Below are positions 49,001 through 59,659 of a stretch of DNA of 64,000 bases, piece by piece. The number at the start of each line of letters is the position of its first letter. Within the stretch, counting starts at the first letter, position 1. The stretch comes from Channallabes apus. Its lineage: Eukaryota > Chordata > Actinopteri > Siluriformes > Clariidae. The translations under genes and the position numbers were made by a program. A model generated the notes under the pieces. It made no database searches. It was not told the origin of the DNA and saw nothing but the letters and a program-made list of their open reading frames with translations. Where the stretch lies: the NCBI GenBank assembly GCA_030522415.1, contig CM060118.1, positions 14,574,651 to 14,638,650 of the forward strand, in the 5' to 3' direction.

Positions 49001-52000
49001 ATCCCCTCACTTTCATTTCTCTAAACATCTCAAAATATCTGTCATTTGGAAATCAGTGCTTGTAATTTCTCTCTCTCTCTATTTTTTATTTTAAATTTGT
49101 GCTTAGTCTTCTCTAATGGCTGATGTATGATCTGGTGTTATAGCTTCTGTAAGGGAGAGGTGTATTCAGGCAGGACTGGTCACTGCTCTGGTGCCTTTAC
49201 TGAACAGCCCAGACGAGGAGCTTCTGCTGCACGCCGGCCGTGCCATCGGACGCATCTGCTTTGATAACAGTGAGCACAGCTGTTTCTCAGCCAACAGCCT
49301 TTTGTTCAGACATGAACAAAGACTACCATTCACTATAGAGAAGCAAATACCCAACACATACTACATTGCAAATGTCATATGTTCAGATCTTTCTTTCATG
49401 CAGTTCCTTCATCATGTTTTATGTATTTCAATCAATTTTCGTCCCTACTGATCTCCCTAGCATCCTTTTCTCTTTCTGCCTCTGTATTCCCCCTTCAGCT
49501 GTGCAACAGACTCAGTTAGTGAAGAGTGGTGTTATCCCCCGACTGGTTGCCATCATGCACCAGTACCCAGAGAATGATCCATTAGTCAACGTTTGCCTTT
49601 TGGCTCTGTGTAACCTTGCTGATTTGGGTGAGAAAGACAGCATATACACTGCTCTCAGTTAACCAACATGGTCTACTCCAGCTTGTCATATGATGGGCTA
49701 GAAATTAACTAACATTATAGATGCGATCTAAGGTGGTACTAATGGTGGCTGATTCTCATTCTCTGTTCATTTTCAGATGCAGCAAGAGATGCTTTGGCAG
49801 AAGTTGGCTTGGCAGATGTTCTGACCTCACAGCTAAAGCGTGCGCCAGATGCAGAGCGCCGGCATCTTATCCTGGAGGTGCTGGGATCCCTGGGAGAGAG
49901 TGGTGAGCCAGACTCACACTTCAGCAAAAGTGCAAAAACAGATGTGATTTTATTAAGGGTTGTTTGAATCCTAAAACATGAGCTTAAAATAGAATAAAAA
50001 GGGTTTTTGGGTTAAATTACATGAGAAATTAGTAAGCATGTATGTACTATATGTATAGCTAACATATAATAATAATATTCATCATCATCATCATCATCAT
50101 CAAACTCTTGATTAGTACTACTGTAAATGCCTGTGTGTGTTTGTGTCTCAGATGCACTGAAGCTCCAGTTTGTTGAGGGCGGGGTGCCTCAAGCTCTCTC
50201 TGAAATGATACGAGGATTGCAGGGTGACTCCGACCCTCATGATCTGTGCAGTATAAAAATAGCATCCAACCTCATAGTGACACTGCTCCTGGGGGGTAAG
50301 TTTGACCGAAAAGAGTTCCTTTCACATCACCAATCTTTGAAAAATACTAAATACCAGTATCACAGATAAAATGGACCTAAGACTTAAAAATTAAAAATAA
50401 ACTATAGGTGCTGCTGTGTTTCACATCGCCAATTTCATATCCAATTCCTTTATTTCTGATTTTAAAGGTACTTTGTGTATGTAAATGGAAACTGTGTCAG
50501 GGCAGGGGTAGCTCAGTGGTTAAGGTGTTGCACAACTGATTGTAAGGTTCCAAGTTCAGACCCCAGCACCGCCAAGTTGCCACTGATGGGTCCTTGAGCA
50601 AGGCCCTTAACTCTCAATTGCTCAGATGTAGAATCGAATATAATGTTTGTTACTCTTGATCAGGGCTTCTGCCAAATGCCATGTCATGTTTTTTTTCCTA
50701 TCATACTTAATATTGCTGTATGCTATAAGTGCTGAATGAAACAAATGAAAACAAACATTGCAGTATTTACTTTTCCAGATGAATCCATGCAGAAATGTTT
50801 TGGAGAGGGAACAGGGGGTGTGTATCAGGATGTATTGTCCTGGCTACAGTCCTCTAACACACAACTTCAGCTGTCTGGTGCACTGGCAATTGCCAACTTC
50901 GCCAGGAATGGTGAGAAAATTAAGAATGTTTCTAATATAAAAAGACTACATATGTGCTCTGTCCATAATCTTTAAACTTCAAACACTGAAAAATATGTAT
51001 ATCTTGTATCTACTGCAAGTAGATTCATAATGGTTTAGATTTTGACACAATTCGACATTAACACGAGAGATGAGAGAGATCTTGTGACTCTGGACAAAAA
51101 ATAAATGTGGTGACATGGCATAAGCTAATGGTAATCATGCCAATTTCATAATCAAAGCGAAATGTGGTCCAATGAAATATTAGAGTGTGTGACATTCTTA
51201 ATAACATAATAAATTGTTCTCAATAAAACTTTACAGCACAATTTCAAGCTGGAACGTGAAAAGTAATATGGAAAGTCTACTATTAATAGAAAGAGGTCTC
51301 AATTCATTCTCTACTCCTCCTGACACTTATAGAGTTTCTACTACTGTACATCTGCTTTCTCTTTACAGACAGTAATTGTGTAAAGATGATGGAACTAGGG
51401 GTTGTTCCATATATCCTGGATCTGCTGGAGCATCATGTGGATGAAGGAGATGTGTCAGTGCAGCATGCAGGCCTTAGTGCTCTCAGAAATCTAGCTATAC
51501 CAGGTATTAAAAAATTTGCTACCTACAGTAGGTACATTTAGAAAGAATTTGGCCAGCTGAAGACAAATGAAAACTGGAAGAGCAGGTGAAAGGTGACTCT
51601 TGCATTGTTTTTCAACATAAACAAATTTTTTTGCTTGTGTTTTCCTGCTGACAATCTTAATCAATAAAAGTGAAATCTATTTTATGCAAGCAGCATGCTC
51701 CCTTCAATTGTACAAAAACCTTAATTAATTGCAAGATTTATCTGAATTTTCAAACTGTGTTCTTCTCAAATCTAATCTCACTCACCCTGAGGTCTGGCAT
51801 GGAGCTTAATGACACACTCTTTCTCATGCTGTTGTAGCGTCTAATAAAGTGCGTATGCTGGAGGATGGAGTGATTCAGCGGATCAGAACGCTGCTGCGCT
51901 CCGACATGCCTCCTGTCCAGTTCAAGCTTCTGGGGACCCTGCGTATGATGGTGGACGGCCAAGGTCAGGATATCAAGTGAATACAAATTATAGTGCACAC

Positions 52001-55000
52001 TCAGTGAAAAAAAGGTATATCTAATTTTTAATAATTCTCTAGGTTTAAAGATGAAGAAACGTGCTAGAAAGCAATATCATGCGGGAAGGAGTGCTGTGTA
52101 TTTGCAGCAAAGCCAGAGCATAACTAACTAACCGCGACTGGCAGAGCTGGCGACTGACAGTTAGTGTAATTAATAGGAGTGAATGTAGTTTTAAATTATT
52201 CTGGGTTCCAGGGTTAAATCCCAAATAGCATTAAATGCGTAAGATCTCTTGTCAAATACAGTACACCAAGTAGTGCCCTTGATTAGGGATTACGGAGAGA
52301 TTTGGGATTTAGCCTTGTATTAGAAGCTAGTTAGCTTTGTAGCTCATCTTAGGCATAAATAAAACATCACGTAGACAATTTGAAACAATCTTGGAGAAAT
52401 TATTACATAGACAAAGTGTTGTTTTAAAATGACATAACTTTGTCAGATGTGCCTTCTTGCTAAATGTGTTTCCGTGACTGGTTTTAATTGTGGATTTTGA
52501 CATGTAGCTGCTCTTTCCTCAGTACTGCAGACTGTACCGACTTTCTTTCACCCATACTGCAACCGACAGTTAATACAATGGTAGAACATCTGGGATGCGG
52601 AGTGATACATATAGCTAAACGTCTCAGTATTATTACTGTGCGTTTTCACCGCTCGTGGAAATCCTCTCATCCAATCAGATTATCCCATCAGAATGAACTG
52701 CTTTACAATGCAGGATTAAAGGCTTCCTTTGTCTGCAATGCACCCCCACCCACTCTTGAGTTCGTCAAGTTATATCAAATCAACAATCATGAAACGCACA
52801 GGAAATATTTAAATGAGTTATGCTGAATGTACTGTTCGCTTCAGGCAAACTTGTTGCTTACAAAAGACAGACAAATGGAGGTGAAAATGATGCAAGTTCT
52901 GACTCTCCACTTCCAAGGTCAGTTCAATGCAGCATGAGAATACCCCATGGGCGTTTTAGAGACAGGGGCAGAGGTGAGCAACTCTTTGAACAGGAGTGTT
53001 ATGGGCTAGAAAATGTAATCAGAGGCTTTAGAGAAACATGCGGCCATATGGTGCTTGTCAGTGTTGTAAATCCTTTTCAGAAACACTGTAACTAATTGAT
53101 TATAATGTATACTGAATTATTATTAAATGTCTAGGAAGGCTATCTAATGTCTAATGCAAAAATAAAAGAGTTAATAAAAAGTAGAGCAAAAATACCCGGA
53201 AATGTGGCCTGCTTTCATGATTTAACACCAGTAGTTACCTTTCTTTAATTTCTTACATTTCTGAAGACTCATAATGTCAGGAGATGTGAATTGTTGACGC
53301 ATAAGCCACTTACACATTTCAAAAATCCTCCATGCATAATAATGCATATACAAAAAGCACAATAAAGCTAGTAAAGTATCCATTATTATCCGAGTCTTGG
53401 TGTTAAATTTGTTATTCTGGAGGCTATAATTAGGTTCTTTTCAAAGTATATTATTACGTTCACTGGCTTGTAGCAGCCTCCAGCAGCACAACAGACAATA
53501 CAATACAATCTATGCACACAGACCTCCATGCCTTGCAAATTACTAGTCACATTCAAGAAACTATTTCTCTTTGCACTCAAGTACATTACTCCCTCATATG
53601 TAATTTCTTTCTTTATTGTGTGTGTGTATATGTATTACAGTAGATGAGGCAGCTACGGTTTTGGGCAAGGATGAGATGTTATTGGCACGGGTTATGGAGT
53701 GGTGTGAAGCAAAAGACCATGCTGGTGTCAGAGGAGAGGCCAGTCGGCTTTTAGCAGCACTTATCAGACACAGTCGCTCTCCAGTGAGTCACTCAAAACA
53801 CACATATCTACACTCCCACCCACACCGTTATCACATACACACATAATCACAGAATCCACCAATAGTTCTGTTTTTTTTTTTTTTAATCAAGGCACAAAGC
53901 ATATGCAGAGGTGTATACAAAGGTATGGGAAAGGTGATGGATGGGCTGGGTTCTTTGGCTGCATTTGTTAAACCATCTCTGTACATCGATTTGCTCTTGC
54001 TTTTTTAAACTTCGAAATATTGCAAAACCTCAATCTGCATTATCACCCACTGAACTGGAGGTACAGTAATTATCCCTGCTCTCGGTTGGACTACTGCACC
54101 TCATTATTGATAGGTTTGAGGAAGAAGTCTAAGACTTGCTTGCAGGTGGTCTAAATGCTGCAGCAAAACTACTGACTAAAACTGTCTAGGTCACTGCACT
54201 GGCTTCCAGTAAGTTATCCAATTAAATTCAATATTCTGGTGCTGACTTTCAAAGCTCTGCAAGGTCAGGCTCCTGCATAAATGTCTGAGCTTCTTTACTG
54301 CTGGTAATCCATGGCAAAAGACTTAAAACTAAAGATTACTGCGTGTTTACAGCTGCAGCTCTTGATTCGGGTTAACATGTACTGTATTTATTTTTTTTAT
54401 TCCTTTTTATCTTAGTTCATTTACTGTAAATGTTTATCTTTTTGATTAGTTGTACTATTGTACTGTATGCTCATTGTCTTTTTGTTCATAATTGATAGAT
54501 TTTCTGGAAAATGCTTTGTGGCACTTGTGTCGAGATGCGCTAGATAAACAACATTTACTTACGAATGTTTCATATTGTACTGAGACACCCGTTACAAACC
54601 ATGTAACTTTTACAGTATTGATTTGGTGCTTCTCTTGTCCTGACAGGAAGTCATCCATGCTGTCATCAAGGCAGATGGAGTCCAACACCTCATCTCTATG
54701 GCAACCAGTGAACACGTCATTATGCAGAATGAAGCATTGATTGCTCTAGCCATTGCCTCTGCAATAGATATCGGTACGGTCCAACCATTCATAATACTAT
54801 ATTTGTAATACAGCACTATTAATTGTATGATAATTGACTGTCTTCCTCTTGTAGCCCATATGTGTTCTCTTATGTGTACGTTAACTCAGACATGGTGGAA
54901 GAGCCGTTCAGTCATGCTGATCTGCTGTCCACCCTGAAGAAGATGCTGGATGACCCTGTAGGCGCAGTAGAAGTCAAATTTAGCACATTAGGGCTCATAT

Positions 55001-55740
55001 GCAGTCTGGCCAACTCCAGTGAGTAACACAAAGGTTTTCTCTAAAAATAATGCGTAAAGAAATCAGGCTTTTGAGATTTTTATATTTAAGGCGTGAGATT
55101 TTTGCTTAGGGCTAGTTACAGTAGCTCACTTAACAATCTCTCATGAAATGAAGATATATTAGATAATTGTACATGCAAAAAATATTCTGGTCTTTTATAC
55201 CTTTTACATACTTATGTCCATTTTACTAAAATAAATTACATTTGTAATTTTATATTTGTAAATTGTCAGTTTAACCTGAATTTGTTCCACTATGTATATT
55301 TGTCTAAATTACATATTTTATTGAATGATTTTTTTTTCACTATAGATGAAATTTCTTAGTCTTCTTCATTTTGTACTAGAAGCACGCAAACATTTTCTGC
55401 ATGCATTTTAAGACATCTTTCATGCAAAACATCCTTATAAATCATTTACTGGATGCACACAACTTCAGCTTGAAGCAATATTTAAATGTTTATTCTTTAG
55501 TAAAAGACGTCATGAATATAATACAATATCTGGTCTCATTCAAATCCCTGCTGTCATTTACATCTCATTTAACCTGACAATGCTGTTATCTTGGTCCCGC
55601 TTTCTCTCTCAGGTACGCTGAAGGAGCAGATGGACAGTCTGAACCTGAAGGACAGCCTGTCCAAGCTCTCCGGTCACACCAGCACCAAGCTGGCCTCGCA
55701 GGCAGTCTCGGTAATGGGCGTACTATCTGAGACTAGCTAG
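46083..55740 (+). CDS. rap1gds1: SmgGDS-like armadillo-repeat GTPase factor (rap1gds1-like)
   Basis: SmgGDS binds Rho- and Rap-family GTPases with C-terminal polybasic tails, aids their prenylation and transport, and promotes exchange on RhoA. Fourteen exons (46083-46095, 47258-47362, 48587-48709, 49144-49269, 49499-49627, 49777-49902, 50152-50295, 50779-50910, 51369-51503, 51838-51963, 53641-53783, 54647-54773, 54890-55018, 55613-55740) join in phase into 561 residues. Landmarks shared with human RAP1GDS1 include [50 protein letters not shown] and [12 protein letters not shown]. Most introns are phase 1 and fall at repeat boundaries. The product fits the human 558-residue isoform; the exon for the extra armadillo repeat of the 607 form is absent. 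The N-terminus ([12 protein letters not shown]) and many helices differ from the vertebrate RAP1GDS1 I know, so this may be a diverged paralogue rather than the canonical gene. Confidence 0.92.
46096..47257. other. rap1gds1-like intron 1
   Basis: No exon or recognised mobile element. Confidence 0.6.
47258..47362 (+). CDS. rap1gds1: rap1gds1-like exon 2
   Basis: 105 bases, phase 1 in and out. Encodes [20 protein letters not shown] and [11 protein letters not shown], the first armadillo helices. Donor GTGAGT follows. Confidence 0.9.
47458..47706. repeat. Two (CCAT)n microsatellites in intron 2
   Basis: 47458-47548 and 47647-47706, separated by unique sequence. They create Ile-His-Pro-Ser frames that are not genes. 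Confidence 0.95.
47710..48555. other. rap1gds1-like intron 2, right part
   Basis: Unique sequence with no exon. The stretch 47995-48240 has balanced composition and could be conserved non-coding DNA; not testable here. Confidence 0.4.
48587..48709 (+). CDS. rap1gds1: rap1gds1-like exon 3
   Basis: 123 bases, phase 1. Encodes [20 protein letters not shown] and [11 protein letters not shown], equivalent to human EKIQASGILQVFASLL and IIAEVAKNE. The acceptor's pyrimidine tract is a (CT)n microsatellite (48556-48581). Confidence 0.93.
48710..49143. other. rap1gds1-like intron 3
   Basis: No exon or mobile element recognised. Confidence 0.6.
49144..49269 (+). CDS. rap1gds1: rap1gds1-like exon 4
   Basis: 126 bases, phase 1. 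Encodes [20 protein letters not shown] and [15 protein letters not shown], matching human LLQTGRALGNICYD. In the human long isoform the next exon would begin SHEGRSAVDQ; here it does not. Confidence 0.94.
49499..49627 (+). CDS. rap1gds1: rap1gds1-like exon 5 (equivalent of human exon 6)
   Basis: 129 bases, phase 1. Encodes [20 protein letters not shown] and [12 protein letters not shown], aligned to human LQAQLINMGVIPTLVKLL and MCLVAFGNLAEL. Confidence 0.94.
49777..49902 (+). CDS. rap1gds1: rap1gds1-like exon 6
   Basis: 126 bases, phase 1. Encodes [18 protein letters not shown] and [13 protein letters not shown], equivalent to human REMIFEVLAPLAEN. Confidence 0.93.
50152..50295 (+). CDS. rap1gds1: rap1gds1-like exon 7
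   Basis: 144 bases, phase 1. Encodes [20 protein letters not shown] and [12 protein letters not shown], equivalent to human IKLQLVEAGLVECLLEI and SDLMVLLLLG. Confidence 0.93.
50503..50690 (+). repeat. tRNA-derived SINE of a second family
   Basis: GGTAGCTCAGTGGTTAAGGT is a good tRNA-like A box, followed by 'ggttccaagttcagacccca' and 'ccttgagcaaggcccttaac', ending near 'gggcttctgccaaatgccat'. It lies in intron 7, same strand as the gene. A 3' fragment of the same kind is at 62965-63105. Confidence 0.85.
50779..50910 (+). CDS. rap1gds1: rap1gds1-like exon 8
   Basis: 132 bases, phase 1. Encodes [20 protein letters not shown] and [15 protein letters not shown], nearly identical in layout to human DESMQKLFEGGKGSVFQRVL and [15 protein letters not shown]. 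Confidence 0.95.
51369..51503 (+). CDS. rap1gds1: rap1gds1-like exon 9
   Basis: 135 bases, phase 1. Encodes [20 protein letters not shown] and LRNLAIP, matching human LLDRHVEDGNVTVQHAALSA. Confidence 0.95.
51838..51963 (+). CDS. rap1gds1: rap1gds1-like exon 10
   Basis: 126 bases, phase 1. Encodes [20 protein letters not shown] and [19 protein letters not shown]. The [14 protein letters not shown] block is identical to human. Confidence 0.95.
52045..52710. repeat. Unclassified interspersed repeat, copy B
   Basis: In intron 10. 52263-52680 aligns with 2143-2500 ('ttagccttgtattagaagct', 'gtgtttccgtgactggtttt', 'gactttctttcacccatact', 'ggagtgatacatatagctaa'). Same orientation as copy A. No long open frame related to a transposase. 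Confidence 0.55.
52711..53640. other. rap1gds1-like intron 10, right part
   Basis: No exon or recognised repeat, apart from a short (GT)n at 53619-53628 next to the acceptor. Confidence 0.5.
53641..53783 (+). CDS. rap1gds1: rap1gds1-like exon 11
   Basis: 143 bases, phase 1 in and phase 0 out. Encodes [20 protein letters not shown] and [14 protein letters not shown], matching human [20 protein letters not shown]. Confidence 0.95.
53990..54570 (+). mobile_element. Non-LTR retrotransposon (LINE) C-terminal relic
   Basis: In intron 11. The broken translation shows ALSPTELE, then a DYC-like region, [23 protein letters not shown] and KALQGQAP, the end of a LINE reverse transcriptase of the L2/CR1/Rex1-like type. 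The tail 'tgctttgtggcacttgtgtc' and 'gcgctagataaa' is a typical 3' end. Stops and gaps are frequent. Confidence 0.75.
54647..54773 (+). CDS. rap1gds1: rap1gds1-like exon 12
   Basis: 127 bases, phase 0 in and phase 1 out. Encodes [20 protein letters not shown] and [15 protein letters not shown], matching human [20 protein letters not shown]. Confidence 0.95.
54890..55018 (+). CDS. rap1gds1: rap1gds1-like exon 13
   Basis: 129 bases, phase 1. Encodes [20 protein letters not shown] and [10 protein letters not shown], equivalent to human LVQILHRLLADERSAPEIKY and SMVLICALMGS. Confidence 0.92.
55019..55612. other. rap1gds1-like intron 13
   Basis: A/T-rich, no exon or recognised mobile element. Confidence 0.6.
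55613..55740 (+). CDS. rap1gds1: rap1gds1-like exon 14 (C-terminus)
   Basis: 128 bases, phase 1 in, stop TAG at 55738-55740. Encodes [20 protein letters not shown] and [17 protein letters not shown]. The last residues resemble in position the human QQASLTEQRLTVES tail. Confidence 0.92.
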
Positions 55741-55949
55741 ACCACCTGTCCAAACTTTATGATTGATGGGACTGTTGATTAGAAGTGTCCTCTTCATACA
55801 CCACTGACCACTGCGTGTCCTCTTCATAAACTTCTCATCAACCCAGGCCTTTATTCTGTGAGACCGAAGCAACCTGAAGCGATGTGTCTGTGCTCTCAGT
55901 AGGACGTGGGGTTGATGCCATCCTGGCAGGGAAGACTAATTGGCTCATC

Positions 55950-55955
55950 AATAAA
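55950..55955 (+). terminator. Candidate polyadenylation signal AATAAA
   Basis: AATAAA 210 bases after the rap1gds1-like stop codon. It is the first canonical hexamer after the stop that I see. Use of the site is inferred. Confidence 0.45.
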
Positions 55956-55959
55956 CGTC

Positions 55960-57000
55960 ATTAGATGGTCATATTAGCAGACATCTGATGACCTTGAGGA
56001 TATACGATGTACAATTAGAGGTTGTGTCAACATGCTTAATATCTCCTGTATGAAAGCACAAGTATCTTTTCAATACATTTCATTAACTGAGAACTCTGAT
56101 GAGGATAATAGCAATCTAAAAAACAACATGTTGTAATATAAATGCATTTGGAATCATACAGTACTGCCCAGGTGTTCTGCCCAGGGAACTTAGATTTAAT
56201 GCAGGCTACTTTTCACAGACTTCTAATCAGTCCCAAATAGGACATGGAATGTTGCTTTTTTTTTGTTTCAGCAAGTGTTGAATTTGTGCGAATTTGTGTC
56301 TTACAAATTCACAAATTGTGTCTTACACTACATTAACCATAATCTTCAATAAGAAAAGCACATAGACTTCCTGCATTTACATAATGTGGAATGTGATTAC
56401 AATTCTTGCCTGAGAAAAGGATTTTAAATTTGCAATAATTATTTAGTCATGATTTTTAATTATCACATTGCTGGTTGTACTAGTATTTAATAGAATTTTT
56501 AAATGCAAATAATTTGATCATGTTGATCATTCTTTTAGCTAACCATAGATGTAAGGAAAGTCCATGTGTGTTTTAGCAATACCAAGGAATATATCAAGAG
56601 TCGTTTTTGAGATTGTCTCATCTTGTATAATAATAGCAAATTCACATCCTATAATGTGTTTTATGTGTGACTGTTCTGTGGGATAATACAAAGGTCTGCA
56701 GTGTCCGTGTGTCTAACTCTTTTACTAATACATGATTCTTGATTCTTTGGACAAAATTCACACCCGGGAAGAAGTAAATTTACAGTTGCTATTCCAAGCA
56801 GAGAAGGGCTATCTGATAATACAGGATCAGCTGAAAGAGACTCAAAAGACTGTGATTAGGGAAGCTTTTGTGTGCCGTAACTACCCTGAAGCATCATCCA
56901 CCCTTTCAACAGCAATTCATTACAGCCAATTTTATAAAGCACTGAACAATCTCTGTTCATCATTTACTGTATATGAGCATGCTGCGCTTCTGTTTTGTTG
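55960..57000. other. Downstream intergenic DNA, no gene seen
   Basis: A 143-codon frame at 56732-57163 runs into a (TACA)n array and lacks homology that I recognise, so I do not call it a gene. Nothing else is identified. Confidence 0.5.
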
Positions 57001-57005
57001 TGTGG

Positions 57006-57074
57006 GTACATATACATACATACATACATACATACATACATACATACTGTACATACATACATACGTACATACAT
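57006..57074. repeat. (TACA)n microsatellite
   Basis: About 17 units of ACAT/TACA with two interruptions. Confidence 0.92.
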
Positions 57075-57109
57075 GCACAAAAGTATATACTGTATACTTC
57101 AAGCACAGT

Positions 57110-57660
57110 ACAGTGATTCTTAGCTACAGTATAACATTTGAATGGTGCAAATGTTTTAAATAAAGCTGTACAACAGTCAATGATGTTCCTGGACATGGTG
57201 GCTCAAAGCCCACTGCAGTCATTCCCATGAACATTTAGCAACTGGAACTCCTGATCCCCTGCCTAGTGCCCGAAGTCTCCTGGGATAGGCTCCAGGTCCC
57301 CCGTGACCCTGAACACAGGATTAGGCGGTATAGAAAATGAATGAATGAATGAACTCTTGATCCTTGTCGCCAGCTTTCAGATGCGTGGAAACTTTACACA
57401 CAATCATTTACAAGCACCACTCATACATTTCCACATGTTTGGGCTATTAAAACACTTCCTGGGAGGCCAGTGTTTCAGGCTGTCCAATCATGGCTCTAGC
57501 ATACTGATAAAACTCTATATGTATCCAAGCACTAGTGAAACACTGAGATAAATGCATAAGTGTAACAGCTGATTGTACAGAGAAATAAAGGGAGTTTATA
57601 CTCTCATAAGTGTGTGCTGTTATTCTGCACAATCAAAAGTCTTGGTTTGACTTGAACACA
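57110..57660 (+). mobile_element. Mariner-family relic with SINE fragment inside (copy 2)
   Basis: Parallels 25060-25625: 'gcccactgcagtcattccca', 'ttccacatgtttgggctatt' (HFHMFGLLK) and 'agagaaataaagggagttta' occur in the same order. The right end 'gtcttggtttgacttgaaca' is inverted relative to the left end of copy 1. A 3' SINE fragment (57260-57352, ending 'gcggtatagaaaatgaatga') interrupts it, so the SINE came later. Confidence 0.72.
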
Positions 57661-57739
57661 GCTTGTGTCAATTATCTTGTTACAATGGTACCTGAAAATG
57701 GGTGGGATGTATTAGGCAACAAGTGAATATATTGTATTG

Positions 57740-58250
57740 GAAGCAGAAGAAATGGGCAAGCATAAGGATTTGAGCACCTTTTCCATGTGCCAGATTGTAA
57801 TAGTTAGACTGAGACACAGCAACTCCAAAACCAGACCTACGAAAAAGCGGTTCAAGTGTAGAAAACCAGTGAACCGGTGAAAGGGTCATGGGTGGCCACG
57901 GGCCATTGATGTACGTGGCAAGCAAATGCAGGGGAAGAGATGGCACAAGGATAAATTGTGGGAAAAAGGAAAGCCAGCAGAGGCAATGTGATGCTTTGGG
58001 CAAAAATCTCTTGGTAAGTCGCTGTGCTGAGTTAGGACTTGATAAAGTACAGTAGACCAACACCAGCAGATGGTATGGCAGCCCAAATCATCACGGACTG
58101 TGAAAACATAACACTGGACTTCAAGCAATGTGAAATGCAAAATTTATTTTGATTTGAAAACTGAACAATGGTCAAGTCCCATTTTTCTACGTAGTCCAGG
58201 TAGGATGCTTCTAACATGTTCTCTGGTTCAGAAATGGCTTTATACTAGGA
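57740..58250 (+). mobile_element. Decayed Tc1-like transposon
   Basis: 'aagcataaggatttgagcac', 'agattgtaatagttagactg' and 'aaccggtgaaagggtcatgg' correspond to the N-terminal DNA-binding part of a fish Tc1 family; 'ggcaatgtgatgctttgggc' to the region before the second catalytic Asp. The middle is deleted and the frame broken. Ends are not resolved. Confidence 0.65.
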
Positions 58251-58496
58251 ATGCAGCAGTTGTTTAGCTAATTTCCTGAAGATGTCTGTTGATACATTGA
58301 CTCCAGCCTTACTACACTTGGTGCAAAGCTCTCCCAGGTTCATGAATCGGCTTTGCTTGCCAATCTTCTTAAGGGATATTTTAATATTTTCAGATGCTGA
58401 ATTTTCTATTATGAGTTGTAAGCCATATACATCCTAATTAAAAAAGGCTATATTAGGAATGTTTCACTTTACATATAATAAATCTGGAATATTGCA

Positions 58497-58620
58497 CTCA
58501 CTCTCCCATCATCTATACCGCTTCATCCTGTATTCAGGGTTGTGGGGGATCTGGAGCCTATCCAAGGGCATGGGGAGGGGTACACACTTGAACAGGGTGC
58601 CAATCCATCACAATAGAATA
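58497..58620 (-). repeat. SINE 3' fragment
   Basis: 'catctataccgcttcatcct' to 'cagggtgccaatccatcaca' is the 3' part of the abundant SINE in minus orientation. Confidence 0.8.
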
Positions 58621-58624
58621 TTAC

Positions 58625-59215
58625 AAGTAATTACAAATATAACAATAAGAATAAGAATGCGCATGGGGTGCATGTGAAAGAGATGGTGTATAACTCAAAG
58701 TGCATAACATGCATGACACCAGATATGTTAACATAATTTCATGAGTGTGAGAAAACGCAGACTGTGTGTGTTTACAAAAAGATGGCAATCATGCAGAGAA
58801 TGTTTTGTAAACAAAGTCACATTTTGCTATTAAGTCTTAATTTCCTCTGTGCATTGAGCCTTGTGGTACTGTACACACTGTATGCAGAGGGTGGACCAAA
58901 CTTTGGATGCATACATTAGGTATTTGCCCTTTTCTATTAATTAAAACTACTAGAAAATTCAGAATACCTCATTCTCATTTAGTCAAGACAGGATTTCTTA
59001 CATATAGAAGTTGCTGCCAAATTTAATAGAATTTGCTTGGTTGCTTATGGATCAAGACTTTTTGGGCCTCATGTTCCATCAAGACAAAATAAATGAATGA
59101 AATTAAAAGGACGTTGAAATTGTTCATAATGTTCAACATGGATACAATTAAACCCTGATGAAGATAAGTTAAGTTTGAAAGGTTTCCTGACTTTTTTTAT
59201 GTAGTAACATTAGCC
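58625..59215. other. Intergenic, no gene seen
   Basis: No exon, repeat or element recognised. Confidence 0.5.
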
Positions 59216-59219
59216 TTGT

Positions 59220-59650
59220 GGGTGACACGGTTATGCAGTGGGTAGGGTTGTGGCCTCATGACTTCATGGTACAGTATGTGAGATCAGGTTACTGTCTAAG
59301 TTTTGCATGATCTAATCATGACCGTGTGGATTTCCTCCGGGTTCTCTGGTTTCTCTGGTTCTCTGACTTGTGATGCACTGGCATTTTGTACGGCCTGTAT
59401 TCTTGCCTTCTACTGTACAATTGTCCTGGGGGAAAAAAATCCTTGATCACCATTAAACAGTTGCTGAAAATAAATTGCCCGTAGTGTGTGTTTGGGTGTG
59501 TGAGTGTATGTATGTGTGTGTGCCCTGTGATGGATTGGCACACTGTCCAGGATGTACCCCGCCTAGTGCCCGAAGTCTCCTGGGTTAGGCTCCAGGTCCC
59601 CCGCGACCATGAACACAGGATTAAGCGGTATAGAAAATGAATGAATGAAT
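59220..59650 (+). repeat. SINE, split or two overlapping fragments
   Basis: 59220-59350 carries a worn head and core ('ggtgacacggttatgcagtg', 'gtggatttcctccgggttct'). 59468-59650 carries a clean 3' half ('ttgcccgtagtgtgtgtttg' to 'aagcggtatagaaaatgaat' with an (GAAT)n tail). The clean half belongs to the same young subfamily as 44380. Confidence 0.8.
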
Positions 59651-59659
59651 GAAAATAAA

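Noticed and set aside
56732..57163. 143-codon plus-strand frame after the rap1gds1-like gene
   Set aside because: The C-terminal half is a (TACA)n translation and the N-terminal half shows no homology I recognise; no splice partners seen.
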